Shown: positions 1 to 10,322 of the stretch, one piece after another
Numbering within the stretch: the first letter of the stretch is position 1
Layout of the letters: each line of letters begins with the position of its first letter
NCBI GenBank assembly: GCA_019787685.1
Contig: JAHNUO010000002.1
Coordinates: 682,001-746,000 of the forward strand
Length of the DNA stretch: 64,000 nt
DNA from: Chiua virens
Taxonomy: Eukaryota; Basidiomycota; Agaricomycetes; Boletales; Boletaceae
Direction: 5' to 3'
The notes under the pieces: generated by a model
What the model saw: the letters and a program-made list of their open reading frames with translations, nothing else
Told to the model about the DNA's origin: nothing
The model's database searches: none
Program-made: the position numbers and the translations under genes

Positions 1-440
1 GGCTGGAACCTGCTAAGAAAGATAAACATACGAAGAAAGTCTACACACCCTTCCCACCACCGCAGCAACCTCGCAAGGTACGAGTGTTTTATTTGATGTT
101 GGGTAACTTGTGAGTTTGTTCGTTCTGCAGGTGGACCTTCAATTGGAGTCGGGAGAGTACTTCCTCAAGCCTCGTGAAAAACAAGCACGAGAGGAAGAAC
201 AACGCAGACAAAAGGTAGTCTCGAGCTTTTTTACTCCGCCATTAGTAACACTTCATACAGCAAGCAGAGGCGATGTCCAAGCGTCGCGCTGAACGTGCAG
301 AAGCCTTCGTTGCGCCGGTCGAAGAAGCTGCACCCACAGTGGAGGAAAAGCGGAAAAGACAACGGCATGCTGAGACGGATGGAGATATGGACAGACCGAA
401 AAAGAAAACATCCAAGGTTCGCTTCAGCGAAACTTCCTGA
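1..440 (+). CDS. KRR1: KRR1, small-subunit processome KH protein (3' end only)
   Basis: This is the C-terminal tail of Krr1, a nucleolar KH-domain protein needed for 18S rRNA processing and 40S assembly. The gene enters from the left edge, so the KH domain lies outside the window. Three exons are visible: 1-77, 131-214 and 261-440, with introns of 53 and 46 nt; reading starts at base 3. The diagnostic motifs are the family signature TPFPPPQ, then SGEYFLKPREKQ, then the basic stretch KQAEAMSKRRAERAEAF, all typical of the end of Krr1. The tail finishes KKKTSKVRFSETS. No frameshift is seen. The identification rests on recognised family motifs; only about 113 residues are present. Confidence 0.85.
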
Positions 441-665
441 CATAATTTGCGGTGGAGGCGGCGTATCCCTTGTTTCTTGTACACGTTGTAATGATTCATT
501 TGATCTGCCTTGTTCGATGGCCTCTGGCAGCAGTGCATCTCGGTGTCAATGGCAGTTGCTTATTTCAGCACAAGGGAGACCGGCCAAGCATGGGCCGTCC
601 CAAACTGAGGCATTTATGGTGACTGGCTGTTATAACCGCACGTGTCTTGTTATCGAACCTCTACC

Positions 666-2130
666 ATGGCTTCAGTCGATGCCCAATGGATGCCCGTAAC
701 TGGCCGCCATAAGGTAGACATTGGTAGCTCGCTCGCACGAACTCTCAAAGCACGAAAGGGCATTGTCCCTCCAAAGCGCGGCAACCTCCCAGATCGTGAT
801 TTCTATTCCTTTCGTTGTACGTCGCGATTTCGGATGCCCACAGCACTAATATACCCGTTGCCCCAGACAACTTCAAGCCGGAATCTATTGATCCGGATAA
901 ACCTGGTTCCATTGAGGTGAAACGCACAAAGGAGTCGACGAGTGTCACGGTAGAGCGACCAAGTACACAGGTATGGCGTGTATTCTCATTCAAACGATCA
1001 TTAATGGCGTTTATAGGCAAGGGAGAGCCACCTCTTTAAAGGCGCAGAACAGCCAGTGAAGGAATACGACTGCGTGCTGATATACGATGAAGACCTGGGT
1101 GTGAGTGGCCCCGTTCATTCGGCTGGCCTTTCTACTCAGTCGCATGGCCCTACAGACATTCACCCTTGAGAAGATTGACTCGTTCATGAATTTTAGCTAT
1201 GACCGAAAGGTTCAGACGTCGTCGTCTACAACTCGGCAAGATACAGCTTCCCGTGAGCATTTATCGTTCTCGTTGCCTTCTTTGACCCACTGATGGTCGG
1301 CCGTGTAGCAGTTGCTGGCCGCGCCTCAACCTGCGGATAACGATGTAGACTTTACCAACCAACTTGAGAGAGATCTGATTGGTCTCGAGGATGCCGAGGG
1401 AGAACCAGACGATGAGTTTGAAGAAGCCAATACATACATCCGCACCATACGCCCCCCACACACAACAGTCCCCTCTGACCAAAAGGATCGAAGATTCAGG
1501 GCAGAAGAGGAAGAAGAGGAGGAAGAAGAATTGATTCTCGCTGCGAGCAAAACGCCATCGCCGGTATCACCACCCAAACCCAAAAACCCAACCAACCAAC
1601 AGGAGCCAAAGTCCAAACCTAAGCTCAAGTCGAAGGAGCTCTCGAGAACAAAAGCAGAAATCGAATCGCATGGGATCGTTGATTCAGTGTTCGAGGAAGT
1701 CCTCGACTTTGGCATTCCCACCCATGCCATGAAACGCCAAAAGCTCTCCCCAGTGCTCCAGAAGGCCCCACCCATCACCCAACTCGCACTGCCTGGTGTC
1801 TCTACTTCTGTCATGTTGCCTTCTTCACGGCCTCCACCTCCACCTAAGGAAGAAGACGATTCGGAAGAAGACGATTGGGACCCGGTTGTTGGTGGCGAAC
1901 CCCAGGCGGAAAATGATGCTGAAGAGATTGATCTTGATGCATTCGAACAAGAGATGGAACAACAACTGGAAGGGTTGGATGGGTTGGATGAAGATATACT
2001 GGCGGCAGCCATGTCGGAGCCAACACTGGCTGCGAGGCGACCGATGTCGTTGAACCAATTCGCTGGTGGCGGACAATTGAGTCAAGATGAAGACAGTACT
2101 TCCTCGAGTGAAGACAGTGACGAGGATTGA
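666..2130 (+). CDS. eaf1: EAF family RNA polymerase II elongation factor (ELL-associated factor)
   Basis: Eaf proteins pair with ELL to stimulate RNA polymerase II elongation in the nucleus. Exons by my reading: 666-816, 867-970, 1017-1100, 1156-1209 and about 1309/1312-2130; introns are 46-102 nt. Joined, the N-terminal domain reads DFYSFRYNFKPESIDPDKPG, then EYDCVLIYDEDLG and FTLEKIDSFMNFSYDRK, matching the EAF N-terminal domain (Pfam EAF). The rest is low-complexity and acidic: a run of Glu after residue 200, Pro-rich stretches and a C-terminal SSSEDSDED tail, as expected for an Eaf transactivation region. The weakest junction is the donor at 1210 (GTTCAG) and the choice between acceptors 1308 and 1311, which differ by one Gln. 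All joins stay in frame. It lies 226 bp downstream of KRR1 on the same strand. Confidence 0.85.
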
Positions 2131-2468
2131 TCCACACCTGGACATTCAGTGTTGTTTTCGAGAGAGCATTCTCGCCGTGACCTCTTATGTAGGTATCGAA
2201 GAACATTATACCTTATATGTGCACCAGCTCTGTTACTCAAAGGGACGGAGAATTAATCGAATCTACCAGACTAGACAAGATATCACTAGCTTGCGCAGGG
2301 GATAATGTAGTCGTGAATGCGTTCGCAGTTGGGGAAGAAGTTCCCGATGCCGTGGAAGTATTCGGAAGCGCTGAAGCTGTTGCTAGTATCACGGATCAGA
2401 TCTACCTGAAAGGGCAAAAGTGTAAATTTTGCATACGTGTCACTGGTGATGTCACATTGGAAGTGCTA
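2131..2468. other. Intergenic, convergent 3' ends
   Basis: About 340 bp between the end of the EAF gene and the end of the ferritin-like gene, which converge here. Short ORFs in this stretch are compositionally unremarkable and I see no recognisable domain. It probably holds the two 3' UTRs. Confidence 0.5.
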
Positions 2469-3737
2469 CTAGTAGGCGGTGGTGTTTGCATCGCCGTCAC
2501 TGTCGGCAGTGGTAGATGCCATTGTGGTATTTCCGGGGGTCGTGGTAGGAGTAGGGCTGGGACCGGGTCGGATTAACTCGCCAATCGAATCTGGCTGGTC
2601 GACAAAAAGTAGCGCGGGACCGGCGACGATTATACTCGAGTTCGTTGTCCCATTCATATCATATGGCGATGCCGTCGCCATCTGATCTGTGATGAATACA
2701 TACATGGGACCAGGTCACGTTGACAGGAACCATGCAATCATTCATAGGTTGATTGTAGGGTGCGTTCGTTCCTCCTGTCACGATATGACAGGATAGTTGC
2801 TAGCGAATGCATGAGATCTAACCAGCCCGTTTCAAACGCGAGAAAGCAAAATTACATTCGTGTCAATGGTTCCGTTCAGCGCGGGAGAACTGAAGTTGAG
2901 CTGAACGCCAGCTTGCAAGGTACCATCGTACGTAACAGTCAAAGGGGAGTTAGCTAGATGTGTACGCAAGTCAGCAAGCAGCAGTGTATTTGCGGTGCAT
3001 AGAAGGCCGGGCTCGGGAGATGTACCTGAAATATTTAAATCGCAGTCCCGAAATAAAAATGTTCGCGATCGCAAGGACATCGGTAGGAGCAAGGGCGACA
3101 TCAAACGGCTGAGGGACGCTTGTCGCGTTGGATAGGAGGTTGAGGATAGTTTGATGGCGGGCCTCGACCGTCATGATACTTCCCGCAGCCGAGACCAACG
3201 CCGGGTCGGTCAAGTAAGTCAATGCACCCAGATAAGCGCTAACACCGACGTTCTCAACTACCCGCGCGTTGGCTACCATCGTGTTGACGTCTGTGAGGGC
3301 GGAAGAAAAATTGAACGTGCAGTTAGAGACGACTTCGCCACCGAGAGCACGGATGGCAGACTGGAGGAGCAAAGTTTGTTTGACGAATCCTCGGCTGATA
3401 AAATTAAAAATATCACAGACCTCCAAAGTCATGGCATGCACATTTTCATCGCTCGCGATCATTTCAAATTGTTGAATCGGGATCTGTGACGAAGCAAAAC
3501 CCGCTGTCTCAAAGTCGGAAGAACTAAAAATTTCCAGCGCCTGCGCATAAAACGCAGATTCCAGCTGCTCCACAAGATTGGCAAATGCTAAGACGTGATC
3601 AAAAAACTTGTTCATAGTAAAATCAGAGTTCACTGCATACCCAAAATTTTAATGTCTGGCGTTGTGTTGTGCGGCAATGGGTGTGCGATGACCACACCAA
3701 AGAACAGGAAGAAGCCAGTGATTAGAGGGATGCACAT
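2469..3737 (-). CDS. Secreted ferritin-like (Rds1-type) protein, frameshifted as read
   Basis: This is a ferritin-like domain protein of the fungal Rds1/stress-response group (Pfam Ferritin_2). It starts at 3737 with a signal peptide (MCIPLITGFFLFFGVVIAHP). A 53-nt intron (3640-3588) joins DIKIL to AFANLVEQLESAFYAQAL, the helix that begins the ferritin fold. The motif QFEMIASDENVHA carries the Glu/His-type ligands, and VEARHQ is the second helix signature. A 72-nt intron with a CTGAC branch site follows near 3026-2955. The C-terminal part reads MYVFITD and AGPALLFVDQP, also typical, and ends in a Ser/Thr tail. Two single-base frame breaks (about 3047-3058 and base 2712) must be bridged to keep the family motifs in one frame. 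Biochemical function of this family is not established; stress or mating association is known only for relatives. A TATA box lies upstream. Confidence 0.75.
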
Positions 3738-4469
3738 TATGGGCTCGGGAAACTTCCAGAGTGACAAAATGAATATTAACTTGACTAAATCTTGCCTCCT
3801 GGACAAATCAAGCCTATATAATGTGTTGTGTAAGGTTGTATCACTGGTGGAACGACGGGCAAACTCACCACAGAATGTAATGATGTCCTGGAGATAGTAC
3901 AGCGAGCGGGAGTGAGAAGGGCACAATTGCTCACGGATTGCAACATCCTCCTTTAAGGCTCTGAGGAGTGAACCAATATTAGCCTATTTTGGGATCGATC
4001 ATGCTGAGCCTCGTCGTTATAGAGATTTCCACAGGCTAGCCCACCTCAAATTTCCTGCACAGCAGGGCAATGCGGAAACATCACTGAAAGATACCTTTCA
4101 TACGCTGCGAGCTGCACCATTAAGGAACTCGACCCACGATCAAGATTACACTCAGCCGACATGATGCCTAGAAGTTATAACCGGTACTAAGCAGTGTGCA
4201 CTTGACAAACAGGAGAAAGCCACATACAGACTCCGAAAAATTTACACAAACTTGGTCATGCCATGCTCAGGGCAGTTCCGAGTCGAACGACTCTTTGTGT
4301 CTAAACATTGCTCTCCTGATCTCTCTTTCATCGTCTTGTCGTTACCTACACAGACAACGATCGTGAAGGATCAAGGGACGTGGATCATACTAATAGTCTG
4401 AAATACATGTACATTATGGTAACGGGGATAATGGCAAAGCGGCTAGCCTAGATGGCCCGGGCCGCATAG
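3738..4469. other. Intergenic region, no gene seen
   Basis: About 730 bp between the 5' end of the ferritin-like gene and the 3' end of the TPR gene. Apart from the TATA candidate I see no coding pattern, RNA gene or repeat. Confidence 0.45.
3813..3822 (-). promoter_or_regulatory. TATA box candidate for the ferritin-like gene
   Basis: On the minus strand a TATATAGGC sequence sits about 80 bp before the ATG at 3737. That is a normal distance for a fungal TATA box. No other promoter element was recognised nearby. Confidence 0.4.
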
Positions 4470-6542
4470 TCAAGCCCACCCCTCCATCAAACACCTCAGT
4501 CGACTTGCAAGCACACTGTAAAAGTATGGCATGTACCCCTGAAGTGTCTGTGTTGTGGCTGCAATCTTGTGATCCTTGTAGGGCCACTCAAAGTCTAGTC
4601 GTTCCAGCACTTCGCGCATTTTAACTTCTCCTTCACCTCCCAGGAAGCTCAGTAGCACCCCAAGCTGCCTCTTGCACTCTACCGGCGAACCTGCTTCCTC
4701 GTTCCACTCATCTATGGGTCTTTGAACCTCGGGATTGCGCGGTGATGGATCTTGCTCGATAATGGCTTGGAGGGCGCGGTCCGCAGCGGACATAAGTTCT
4801 ATTTGTTCGCGAAGCTTTCCTGGAGCCGACCCCAATTCCATTCGCTCCCGAAGGGTCTCCACAGTCGACATCAACTCCATGCGTTCCTGAAGGTCTTCTG
4901 TAGCCGCCATCCGTTCCGTCTGTTCCCGAAGAACTTCAGAATGCGCTCCAATTTCTTCCAACGTTACATCACTGAGCCTCGTGACGACCTGATTTCCAAG
5001 CTCCGTAAGGTTGACGGACATGTCGAGATCCGTAAGCTCTCCACTGCGCCTCCAAGGCGCAAAGAAACGAATTACCGAGGCAAGTGACGATGCTGTTGCG
5101 GTCCTCGTGTTCATCTGGGACTTGCACAGCCTCCGCATTCAGTTCGATCGACTTGTCCAGGTCATCAGGGTTCGCCGATGACTGGAAACGACGCCAAAAT
5201 GCAACGCCTAGTTTGTGCACCAGGCGTGGCCGGTCGAAGTAACCGTACGGAGGCTCGTAGATGTTACGATTTAGGATCTTTGAGTAGGCCATCAACTTCT
5301 GTTGAGTCCTGAGAGTTGATGGTTCGGTGAAATCTACAGGTGGCTATTACTGCGTCTGCAGTTCGACGATCACGACTGTCGTCGTGGAGGAACTCCGCCA
5401 GAAGTTGCTCTATCTCCTCTGTCACGGATTCATCATACTCCCGTCCATAATGAGACAAGAGAGCCTGAGCCAGAAGTAACAATGTAGCGGGCCGATCTCG
5501 GTGACCATCACCGCGGGACGCGAGTGCTTGTCGATAGAGGTCAATGGACGCGGTGAGCTTGGGAGTATGTTCCATTAGCATGACATCTAACGAGTTCGGC
5601 AGTGGCGAGATTGAAACACGCGGTAGCATGATGGACAACACACTCGGAAACACATTGCGCTAAAGCAGCTTGGAAGTGATCAAGAGCGATTTCGAGTGAT
5701 TCTTTCTGACGATGCCTGTGTTCGAGTAGTTCTTGTCGGCGGTCTTTGTGATGAGAGTAGAAAGCCTCGAATCCGAGAGTAGTCTTTTCGACAAATATTG
5801 AATTTTCCTACAAACCATGTCTGTGAGCAATCCGAATATCACATCTGTGGTACGTGTCATCTTACATCATAACTGAAATGGGTTTCACAATACGAGAAAT
5901 GTCGTTCCAGCGTGACGAGGAGTGACGAACGAGAATCAGAATCCCCAAAACGAAATCTTTTTGCTTGGCTGGCTTTAATCACGAGTGGTGTCGCTAAGGT
6001 ATTACACTTACTGTAAGTGCTGCCAGACAATTCACCGGTATTAATCGCCTGCTTTGCGGAGATCTCTCGGGTTCCTAGCGTTGACCCCAACTGAAACACC
6101 CCGCAAACAGTGACGTAGACGGGTAGATCAGAGGGCCTTGAAACTATAGGTACGAGCTAATAAGAAAGCAGGAGGAAGTGACCTACAACATGATCTCGTC
6201 GTCCCATTCAATGATCTTCGCGTACGGCTTATTCACGGTTCTCCTTGTCGTAGGCCCAAAGTGAACCAGGACACATACACCAGAATCAACGTGGTCGACA
6301 TTGAAACTTTCAAGCCGCATATCTGAAAGGGACGAAGATGTCACTGGAGAGCCATTACGACAAAGATGGTACATACTTGTAATGACGAGTCGTGAATTAT
6401 CGCTGGGAAATTTCTGTCTGTCGTCATTCGTCTCCTCAGCAGTGATCGGGAGTCGGCTCGCGCTCGCAGGCGGTGCTGCTCCTACCGATGTATGTAAGTT
6501 GATGTGCTGGGGTCTGCGAAAGAGTATTACCCACCGTGACAA
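4470..6542 (-). CDS. C2-like plus TPR protein (Agaricomycete-expanded family), frameshifted as read
   Basis: The N-terminal exons spell a C2-like beta domain: RLVITNMRLESFNVDHVDSG, then VCVLVHFGPTTRRTVNK and IIEWDDE, reached by splicing a 54-nt intron with a GTATGT donor. TPR-type helices follow: DHFQAALAQCVSECVVHHA, CFNLATAELVRC, LTASIDLYRQALASRGDGH, HKLGVAFWRRFQSSANPDDL and RRSGELTDLDMSVNL. The C-terminal third contains four tandem 13-residue repeats (see 4776-4931) and a tail with no recognisable CHAT peptidase domain, which many relatives carry. Single-base frame breaks are needed near 5570 and 5050-5062, and the intron near 5340-5290 is only about 42 nt. The start at 6542 is uncertain; it would leave only 33 bp to the upstream gene's stop. 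Function is unknown; TPRs imply a protein-binding role. Confidence 0.55.
4776..4931 (-). repeat. Four tandem 39-bp repeats encoding a 13-residue coiled-coil unit
   Basis: Inside the TPR gene, four consecutive 39-bp units encode LREQTERMAATED, LQERMELMSTVET, LRERMELGSAPGK and LREQIELMSAADR. The units keep L at position 1, R/Q-E at 2-3 and an E-L/R-M core, consistent with an amphipathic helix. The DNA copies have diverged, so the duplication is not recent. Confidence 0.8.
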
Positions 6543-6575
6543 ATTCCTTCGCAGATAAACAGCATCTATAGAAAG

Positions 6576-7905
6576 TTAGTAACGTGTAACGAACGTGTCA
6601 ATAAAATGCTCGCTCTTTTCAGAGTCCAGGTCATGAGTGTATCTTTTTTGCATAAAGTTCCGAAGAGGGCCATCTTCCATCAGATCCGCAGGTGGTAATC
6701 CCTAGATGCGTGTCAATGAAACAATCAACAAATATGTAACGAGAGACCTCTTTGAGCATCTCAATCCAGTCATTATCATGTGTGACGGCCGTCTGAGCTC
6801 CGGGATTCTGAACAAAACAATCAATGCGATGTACGATGTCGTCTTTTACTGGCGTGCGAACCTTGTCTAGTAGAAAATGGTTGACTATGTCTAAAGGATG
6901 GCTAGGCTGAAAGATGACTTAAGCTTTGCTACACGTGCGGTAAATCAGCGATAGACAGACCTGAGAGAAGTTTAGTGCAGGGAAAGTATTCGATCTCTGT
7001 ATGCAGTCTGTGATGACTAACTAGTATGCTATGACAAGGACTACGTGACTCACTTGGTCCGGATAGCCACTTGCGAGTCTTCAGTTGTAGTTTGGCGAGG
7101 AGAAGGGGGAACCATCGCTCAGGCTTCTCCACCTGGACCCGTTCAAGCGCACGAAGTAAATCCGGTCTCACTGTCATCTTGAAACCTTTGATGAAGACAG
7201 TCTGATTGGGATTCGAATTATTTCGAGGTGCCTGTTGGTGATCCATCGTGAATGAGCATTCCCATTTGTACGGGTCGGTGTCCGATTGCCGATCGACATA
7301 GATCTCTCCATCGGAGAAACCGTCAGAGAATGCTCCCAGGGTCCATGCTTTCGTTTTATACATGGCAGTAAGTAGATAGAGGGAATCTCGCTTTGTATAT
7401 CTGCACCACTGGACTGCACAGTTCGTTGCAAGTTGTCGAATGTTATCAAAGTGCTTGTCCTCGAGCTCGAATAATGTAGCACCGTCGGGGAGGATAAGGA
7501 CGGCACCTGCTTTAGATGTCGCGAGGAATTTGTAACCTTGCTTCGTCCTCAAAGCGCCAAGTCAGACTTAGGATGTCCAAGTACTGATGCTAATGTACCT
7601 CGCTTCCCCTGTATTCCGCTTGGCACCACTCACGTACACCGTTTCGCGGTCACAGCCTTGACGAGGGACTGGTCGATCAAAGAGCGGATCATCTGGAGGA
7701 CGCAAGGCGAGGTCCTCCGGAGGGAACTTTACGTTGAAAAGCCGCCTGAATTCACCATACTGGTCGACGTGGCCGACATCCCCGATCTGAAAGCCTTCGT
7801 CAGTATAAGGGGACCGAGTCCAATATCCGGTCTAGGGTTGCGCAAGGGGTAACCGAGATTCTGTCGCAGGTTAGCTGCGTACACACGCTGCTGGGTACTT
7901 TGCAT
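6576..7905 (-). CDS. Agaricomycete orphan-family protein with GDVG and ILPDGA motifs
   Basis: This belongs to a lineage-expanded basidiomycete family with no characterised function. The start at 7905 gives MQSTQQRVYAANL, followed by GYPLRNPRP, GFQIGDVGHVDQYGEF, RRLFNVKFPPEDL, then AGAVLILPDGATLFELE, SLYLLTAMYKTKAWTLG, NQTVFIKGFKMTV and, near the end, AQTAVTHDNDWIEML. These conserved blocks occur in this order in related hypothetical proteins as I remember them. The last exon (6701-6576) follows a 46-nt intron (6747-6702) and encodes GLPPADLMEDGPLRNFMQK to a TAA. One frame break is required near 7815-7830. The splice pattern between about 7055 and 6915 is unresolved: the best join uses a tiny exon and an implausibly short 28-nt intron. 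It lies just upstream of the C2/TPR gene on the same strand. Confidence 0.6.
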
Positions 7906-8120
7906 TTCGAGTTATCTCAGACTCGATGGATGATAGTGCTGCTAGTGAGTGACTAGTGAGGAGCGAACTTGTTAAAGAAGTCACGATGGTCATGGGCGGA
8001 GGGTTACAAACTTTCCCAGACTCATTGATATAGATTAAGCGCCCTTCTTCAAACGAATAGCAGTCAACAAGTACTATTATCAATTCAATAATCGCGCTTG
8101 TGAATATTATCACAGACAGG

Positions 8121-10200
8121 TCAGATTTCCGTCTGGGCCAACCATCTAGACACCAGTGCAAATGCCTCCTCCGGCTTGTCATGAGGGACGTGAGTCATAA
8201 GTCAGATAGCGAGCAAATGAAAGTTGAAAACACTCATCATGTGACCAGCTCCGTACACACTAGCGAACGTCAAGTTGCCGCTAGTTTTCGTTCCTCCCGC
8301 GGCATTCCCATGTACGACCCAAGACTTCCAAGTCTGCTGCTTATAAGCTTCGTTGCCAGTCCATTCGAGCTTCTCGACCCAAAGCTTGTTGGCCACCCAG
8401 TTACACTGCCAATCGTAGGTCCCGGCATAAATCAGAACTCGAATGCCACGCTCTAGAAGAGCTGCAACATAATCTTGAGTGTGATGCGACCACTTATCCA
8501 AGTGCGAAACGAAGTTGCGGCCAACTTCGCTGGAGCACAAATCCCATTCTCCCGGGCTTTCGGCGCCTAGCATGGTACGCGTGTCTGGGCGATTGAGGAA
8601 TTCTTTAATGGCAGCATCTTCAGGATAACAAAGGTCTTGTGATTCGCAAACCTAGAGTAGCCCGATTATGCGAATGCGCGGGTAGAAACAAAGGAGATAC
8701 GCAACCATAGACACGTCGTACACATTTCGTCCTGACCAAACATAAACTTGATGTACGCTCGTCAGGGAAATTTACCTACCACTATCCCAGTATGGACCTC
8801 TGATATGCTTGTCGCAGAATTCCACTGTAGCTTCACAGCCCATGTGATCGAACTGGTCGATGCAATATTTGCGGATCGCTTCCTGGCATCTTGGTAGCTA
8901 TAACAGGCGGGAACTCATGAACGATACAGCATAATGCAGTGACCCATTTACCGCTGCCTTGATCTGCAAGCAATTGGCTGATAGATTGAAAAGGGACCTC
9001 TAAAGCGGATGTACTGCATTGAATGTCGTACAAACCCGGGTATAGCCTTTGAATGCTTGTGTCAGCGATGCATGAGGGATAAGGAAGGAATAGTTACGTC
9101 GAAATGTCTGTGATGCCATTGCCAATGATGATACTTTGAAGATTGATAACAGCACGTCCTTCGGCTTTGGCGACGACATTTTGATCATATATCTCACTAG
9201 CGAACACCGGAAGATAGCGACCCTGATGCACGCAGTTATACCTTTATGTTGTGACGTCTCTTGCAATGAGTATACTCACTCCGTATGACTCCCCCGACAG
9301 ATGAAAGCGTCGTCCAGTAAACTGACTGAAAGTTTCGAAAAATATGGTCACGAAAGCATGGACATTACGAGCCGCCTTCTTCGGTTGTCTCGACAGTTTC
9401 ACCGAAATCGGCATACGAATACCCGACTCCAACGCTACAATATCATGAAAAATGCATTCTCGACAACGAAAACGCCGTGCACTTACGGTTGGTCAAGGAA
9501 GAATATATTTGCCTCGTTGTTCCACGAATGAGGGTTCCAGGTTGTACCGTTATCGGATGTTCCAATGGTGTCAATGCGACAAGGACCTGATCCCGTACAC
9601 GCATCAATCTAAAATTCGTTCGTTTATCGGCGTAAATAATGGCCAGCACCTAGCTCAAACAGCAAACCGAGGGACGAGCTACACCCCGGTCCTGTTGTGG
9701 TGTGCCGCTTCGTGAGACTGAGTCTGCAAATTAGATTGAATGTGACACGAGACCTCCATTGATCCACATCATGACATCGTCTAGAAATGATGTAAGTGGA
9801 TCAATTATGTGGACGCTAGAAATTGTACTTACCCCGAGCAGGATCTCTCCTGCTTTCAAAAAAGTAGAAGAACAGGTGTTTCGCACCCTGGTCGACATTC
9901 AAGTAACCAGTATAGCTACTAATCGCGATGAGTATGAAGAGAAATGCCATGTGACTGAAAGAAGCACTCACGATACAGTCGGGTCGCAAAAGGTTGATTC
10001 TTGATACGAACAGCGTGATTGGGGAACCGGGGATGCGAAAGAGTCGTGAACGACTCTTGGGATAGGACTGAGAAGTTCATCGGTATCACCAGGTCGAAAG
10101 ACCCCTTGCTCGTAACATCATGCCGGATAAAAGGACCCTGGAAGACCGCGCGCACGGCTGCTACTAAGAAGGCGAGCGGTAGTAAGGACTTGAGTGACAT
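8121..10200 (-). CDS. Carboxypeptidase Y-like serine carboxypeptidase (peptidase family S10)
   Basis: Secreted or vacuolar exopeptidase removing C-terminal residues. The start at 10200 gives a signal peptide (MSLKSLLPLAFLVAAVRA), followed by the propeptide/mature blocks FTTLSHPRFPNHAVRIKN, SYTGYLNVDQGAKHLFFYFF, WINGGPGCSSSLGLLFELG, FFLDQPVGVGYSYADFGET, FHLSGESYG with the nucleophile Ser, YLPVFASEIYDQN, IIIGNGITDIST, IRKYCIDQFDHMGC, SGRNVYDVSMVCESQDLCY, VLIYAGTYDWQCNW with the catalytic Asp, and VYGAGHM with the catalytic His. About ten introns, mostly near 50 nt, join these blocks exactly. The last intron (8237-8190) has AT-AC ends. Three single-base frame breaks (9988-9991, about 9371-9380, about 8976) interrupt the reading as given. 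The final exon reads VPHDKPEEAFALVSRWL to TGA at 8121. Confidence 0.88.
8190..8237 (-). other. Apparent AT-AC intron in the carboxypeptidase gene
   Basis: Between GAGHM and VPHDKPEE, which are contiguous in this family, lie exactly 48 nt starting ATGAGTG and ending CTCAC, with a CTGAC branch-like site near the end. No GT-AG choice keeps both flanks in frame. The 5' end looks like GTGAGTG with the first G changed to A, and the 3' end like CTCAG with the last G changed to C. Confidence 0.6.
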
Positions 10201-10322
10201 GTGTGTTGATCGATCCGAAACTGTCGCAGCTCCGGATTGCCTTTCGTGGGCCAAGTTACCACGCTCGAAAAAACTGAGGCATATCTAGTCACGGATTCAT
10301 TACCATCTACCAGCATCTCAAA
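10201..10322. promoter_or_regulatory. Divergent promoter, carboxypeptidase and NOP58
   Basis: Only 122 bp separate the two start codons, which face away from each other, so both promoters and 5' leaders must lie within or overlap this interval. I see no strong TATA box. Confidence 0.5.

Noticed and set aside
1326..2012. 228-codon open frame antisense to the EAF gene
   Set aside because: It is the shadow of the Ser/Asp/Glu-rich EAF tail; it is Ser-repeat-rich and has no domain or splice context.
2469..3737. Calling the ferritin-like gene a pseudogene
   Set aside because: Its splice sites, signal peptide and motifs are intact, and essential neighbours show the same one-base breaks, so sequence error is more likely.
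8190..8237. Explaining the carboxypeptidase gap as a frameshift or read-through
   Set aside because: 48 nt is a multiple of three but translates to a stop (TGA) before the next conserved block, and removal restores the family sequence exactly.
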